DNA from: Dehalococcoidia bacterium UBA1328
GTDB lineage: Bacteria; Chloroflexota; Dehalococcoidia; Lucifugimonadales; Lucifugimonadaceae
Direction of reading: 5' to 3'
DNA length: 24,106 nucleotides
Assembly: GCA_002306815.1 (NCBI GenBank)
Contig: DBTA01000002.1
Span: forward strand, 1-24,106
The position numbers and the translations under genes are program-made. The notes below the pieces were generated by a model that saw nothing but the letters and a program-made list of their open reading frames with translations, made no database searches and was not told the origin of the DNA. Positions 23,024 to 24,106 of the stretch are shown in pieces (position 1 is the stretch's first letter; every line of letters begins with the position of its first letter).

Positions 23024-24106
23024 CTAGAATCGATCGATCCTGAGTAGATCGATGTTGTGCCGTGTTCTGCCATCCAGGACGAGATCTCCTAGTATTTCGC
23101 CAACAACGCTTGCGAACTTGAATCCGTGACCTGAGAATCCCGCCGCTACTGCAACCTGTGGATGATCTGGCAATAGATCAATGATGAAATGCTCATCGGG
23201 AGTGTTCGTGAACAAGCACGTTTTCAGCGTCATCAGCGTCCCGTTGGCTTTCGGGAAGTAGCGCTCGGCGGCAACTCTCAAAATTTCTTCGTCTTCGGCG
23301 GTAACACCGCGTTCGACGTTGTCGGGGTCGGTGACCTCTTCAAGGTGGTGGTACCGACCAATCTTGAATCCCGGAATGTCATAGACAGGGAATCCGTAGT
23401 AACGGCCTTCTTCAAAGTAGGCGTTGAACACCGGAAACCTCTCAGGAGTGAATAAACTCGGATCATCAGGTTGGAGCCACGCCAGAACCTGTCGTTCAGG
23501 TATCGCCAGTTCCTCCAGTGAAGGCACCATTCCTGCCACCCACGCGCCAGCGGTGATTACCAGTCGATCGGCTGTGTACTCGGCACGATCAGAAAATAGT
23601 CTGACTCCATCACCTTCTTTTTCCCATGTGACGACCGATTCTCTGGCGTGAATCTCTGCTCCTTCGGCGACCCCTGCATTCACGTAAGCAACAATCGCGC
23701 GTTCCGAAAGAATGAAGCCTCCATCGCGCTGGTAAAGCCCCATTTGTCCAGGGGGCATTTGGTAACCGGGGAATCGCTCATTTATCTTTTCGTGGTTTAG
23801 CACTTCGTGGGGCAAGTCGTGATCAAGACACGATTGAAGAGATCCTTCGAAAAGTTCGTGACCCGAGGGTGCTGTATCGATCGATCCGATTTTGAAAAGC
23901 AGTTGTTCACCTGCAATCGTTTCGATGTCAGACCACATTTCGTAGGCTCGACGAAGCAGAGGTACGTACGAAGAATCTTCATAGTAAGCGAGCCTGATGA
24001 TTCGATTTACACCGTGCGACGAACCTTCGCTGTGCGGAATGTCGAACTTTTCGAGTCCAAGTACTTTCTGCCCTCGTTTGGCAATGTTGTAGACGGTTGA
24101 ACTGCC
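23024..24106 (-). CDS. FAD-dependent oxidoreductase, monomeric sarcosine oxidase / N-methyl amino acid oxidase-like, 5'-truncated
   Basis: The frame is open from the stop at 23024 to the window edge (360 codons). An internal ATG at 23938 is not the start: upstream codons read GSSTVYNIAKRGQKVLGLEK and HGVNRIIRLAYYEDSSYVPL, the end of the FAD-binding motif and the conserved HGxxRIIR region of monomeric sarcosine oxidase. Only about 12-15 N-terminal residues are missing. KTCLFTNTPDEHFIID contains the Cys (in KTC) that binds FAD covalently in monomeric sarcosine oxidase and N-methyltryptophan oxidase, and GFSGHGFKFASVVGE closes the FAD domain. The reaction is oxidative demethylation or oxidation of a secondary amine or amino acid, giving H2O2 and formaldehyde or an imine; the substrate is unknown. 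It converges with the plus-strand trio. Confidence 0.92.
   Translation of the reverse strand, partial: GSSTVYNIAKRGQKVLGLEKFDIPHSEGSSHGVNRIIRLAYYEDSSYVPLLRRAYEMWSDIETIAGEQLLFKIGSIDTAPSGHELFEGSLQSCLDHDLPHEVLNHEKINERFPGYQMPPGQMGLYQRDGGFILSERAIVAYVNAGVAEGAEIHARESVVTWEKEGDGVRLFSDRAEYTADRLVITAGAWVAGMVPSLEELAIPERQVLAWLQPDDPSLFTPERFPVFNAYFEEGRYYGFPVYDIPGFKIGRYHHLEEVTDPDNVERGVTAEDEEILRVAAERYFPKANGTLMTLKTCLFTNTPDEHFIIDLLPDHPQVAVAAGFSGHGFKFASVVGEILGDLVLDGRTRHNIDLLRIDRF

Noticed and set aside
1..24106. CRISPR array, toxin-antitoxin pair, phage defence or secretion system
   Set aside because: No regular repeat-spacer pattern and no defence or phage proteins were found on either strand; the unusual content is catabolic.

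Overview
The window is an accessory catabolic region from a bacterium with roughly balanced GC, frequent TTG starts and a strong bias to enolase-superfamily (mandelate racemase/muconate lactonizing enzyme type) dehydratases. Five enolase-superfamily loci lie within 11 kb, next to a sulfatase, a beta-propeller lactonase, D-2-hydroxyacid dehydrogenases, a sarcosine-oxidase-like flavoenzyme, an RraA-like aldolase and a CocE/NonD hydrolase. Such paralogue expansion is known from marine Chloroflexota of the SAR202 clade (Dehalococcoidia). That assignment is an inference from gene content; no marker gene in the window proves it.

Layout. 1-2096 (+): a 5'-truncated enolase-superfamily gene and a complete paralogue. 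2298-3287 (-): a D-2-hydroxyacid dehydrogenase. 3484-4675 (+): a third tandem paralogue, broken by an in-frame TGA and a frameshift. 4703-4788 (-): tRNA-Leu(UAG). 4848-5777 (-) and 5942-7357 (+): a divergent aldo/keto reductase and type I sulfatase pair. 7431-7561: a 131-bp element with 29-bp inverted ends, resembling a MITE. 7618-11149 (-): a likely operon of dehydratase, lactonase and dehydratase. 11166-11410 (+): a decayed gene remnant. 11456-11767 (+): a cupin. 11773-13350 (-): an ABC-F ATPase. 13547-14263 (-): an RraA-like aldolase. 14418-14582 (-): a small, very basic protein with its own intrinsic terminator. 15022-16662 (+): a ThDP-dependent acetolactate-synthase-like enzyme. 17291-19871 (+): an SDR and a CocE/NonD hydrolase. 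20147-22905 (+): a tight trio of VOC protein, ceramidase-fold protein and D-2-hydroxyacid dehydrogenase. 23024-24106 (-): a truncated sarcosine-oxidase-like gene.

How the genes could work together (inference). The set has the parts of a non-phosphorylative sugar or sugar-acid pathway. The sulfatase and CocE-type hydrolase would unmask the substrate. The AKR and SDR would oxidise the sugar to a lactone, the propeller lactonase would open it, and the enolase-superfamily dehydratases would form 2-keto-3-deoxy acids. The RraA-like aldolase and ThDP enzyme would cleave keto acids, and the hydroxyacid dehydrogenases would handle 2-keto/2-hydroxy acid products. No transporter, regulator or transposase gene is visible. 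The intergenic gaps are rich in perfect hairpins and gene debris, which suggests active duplication and decay.
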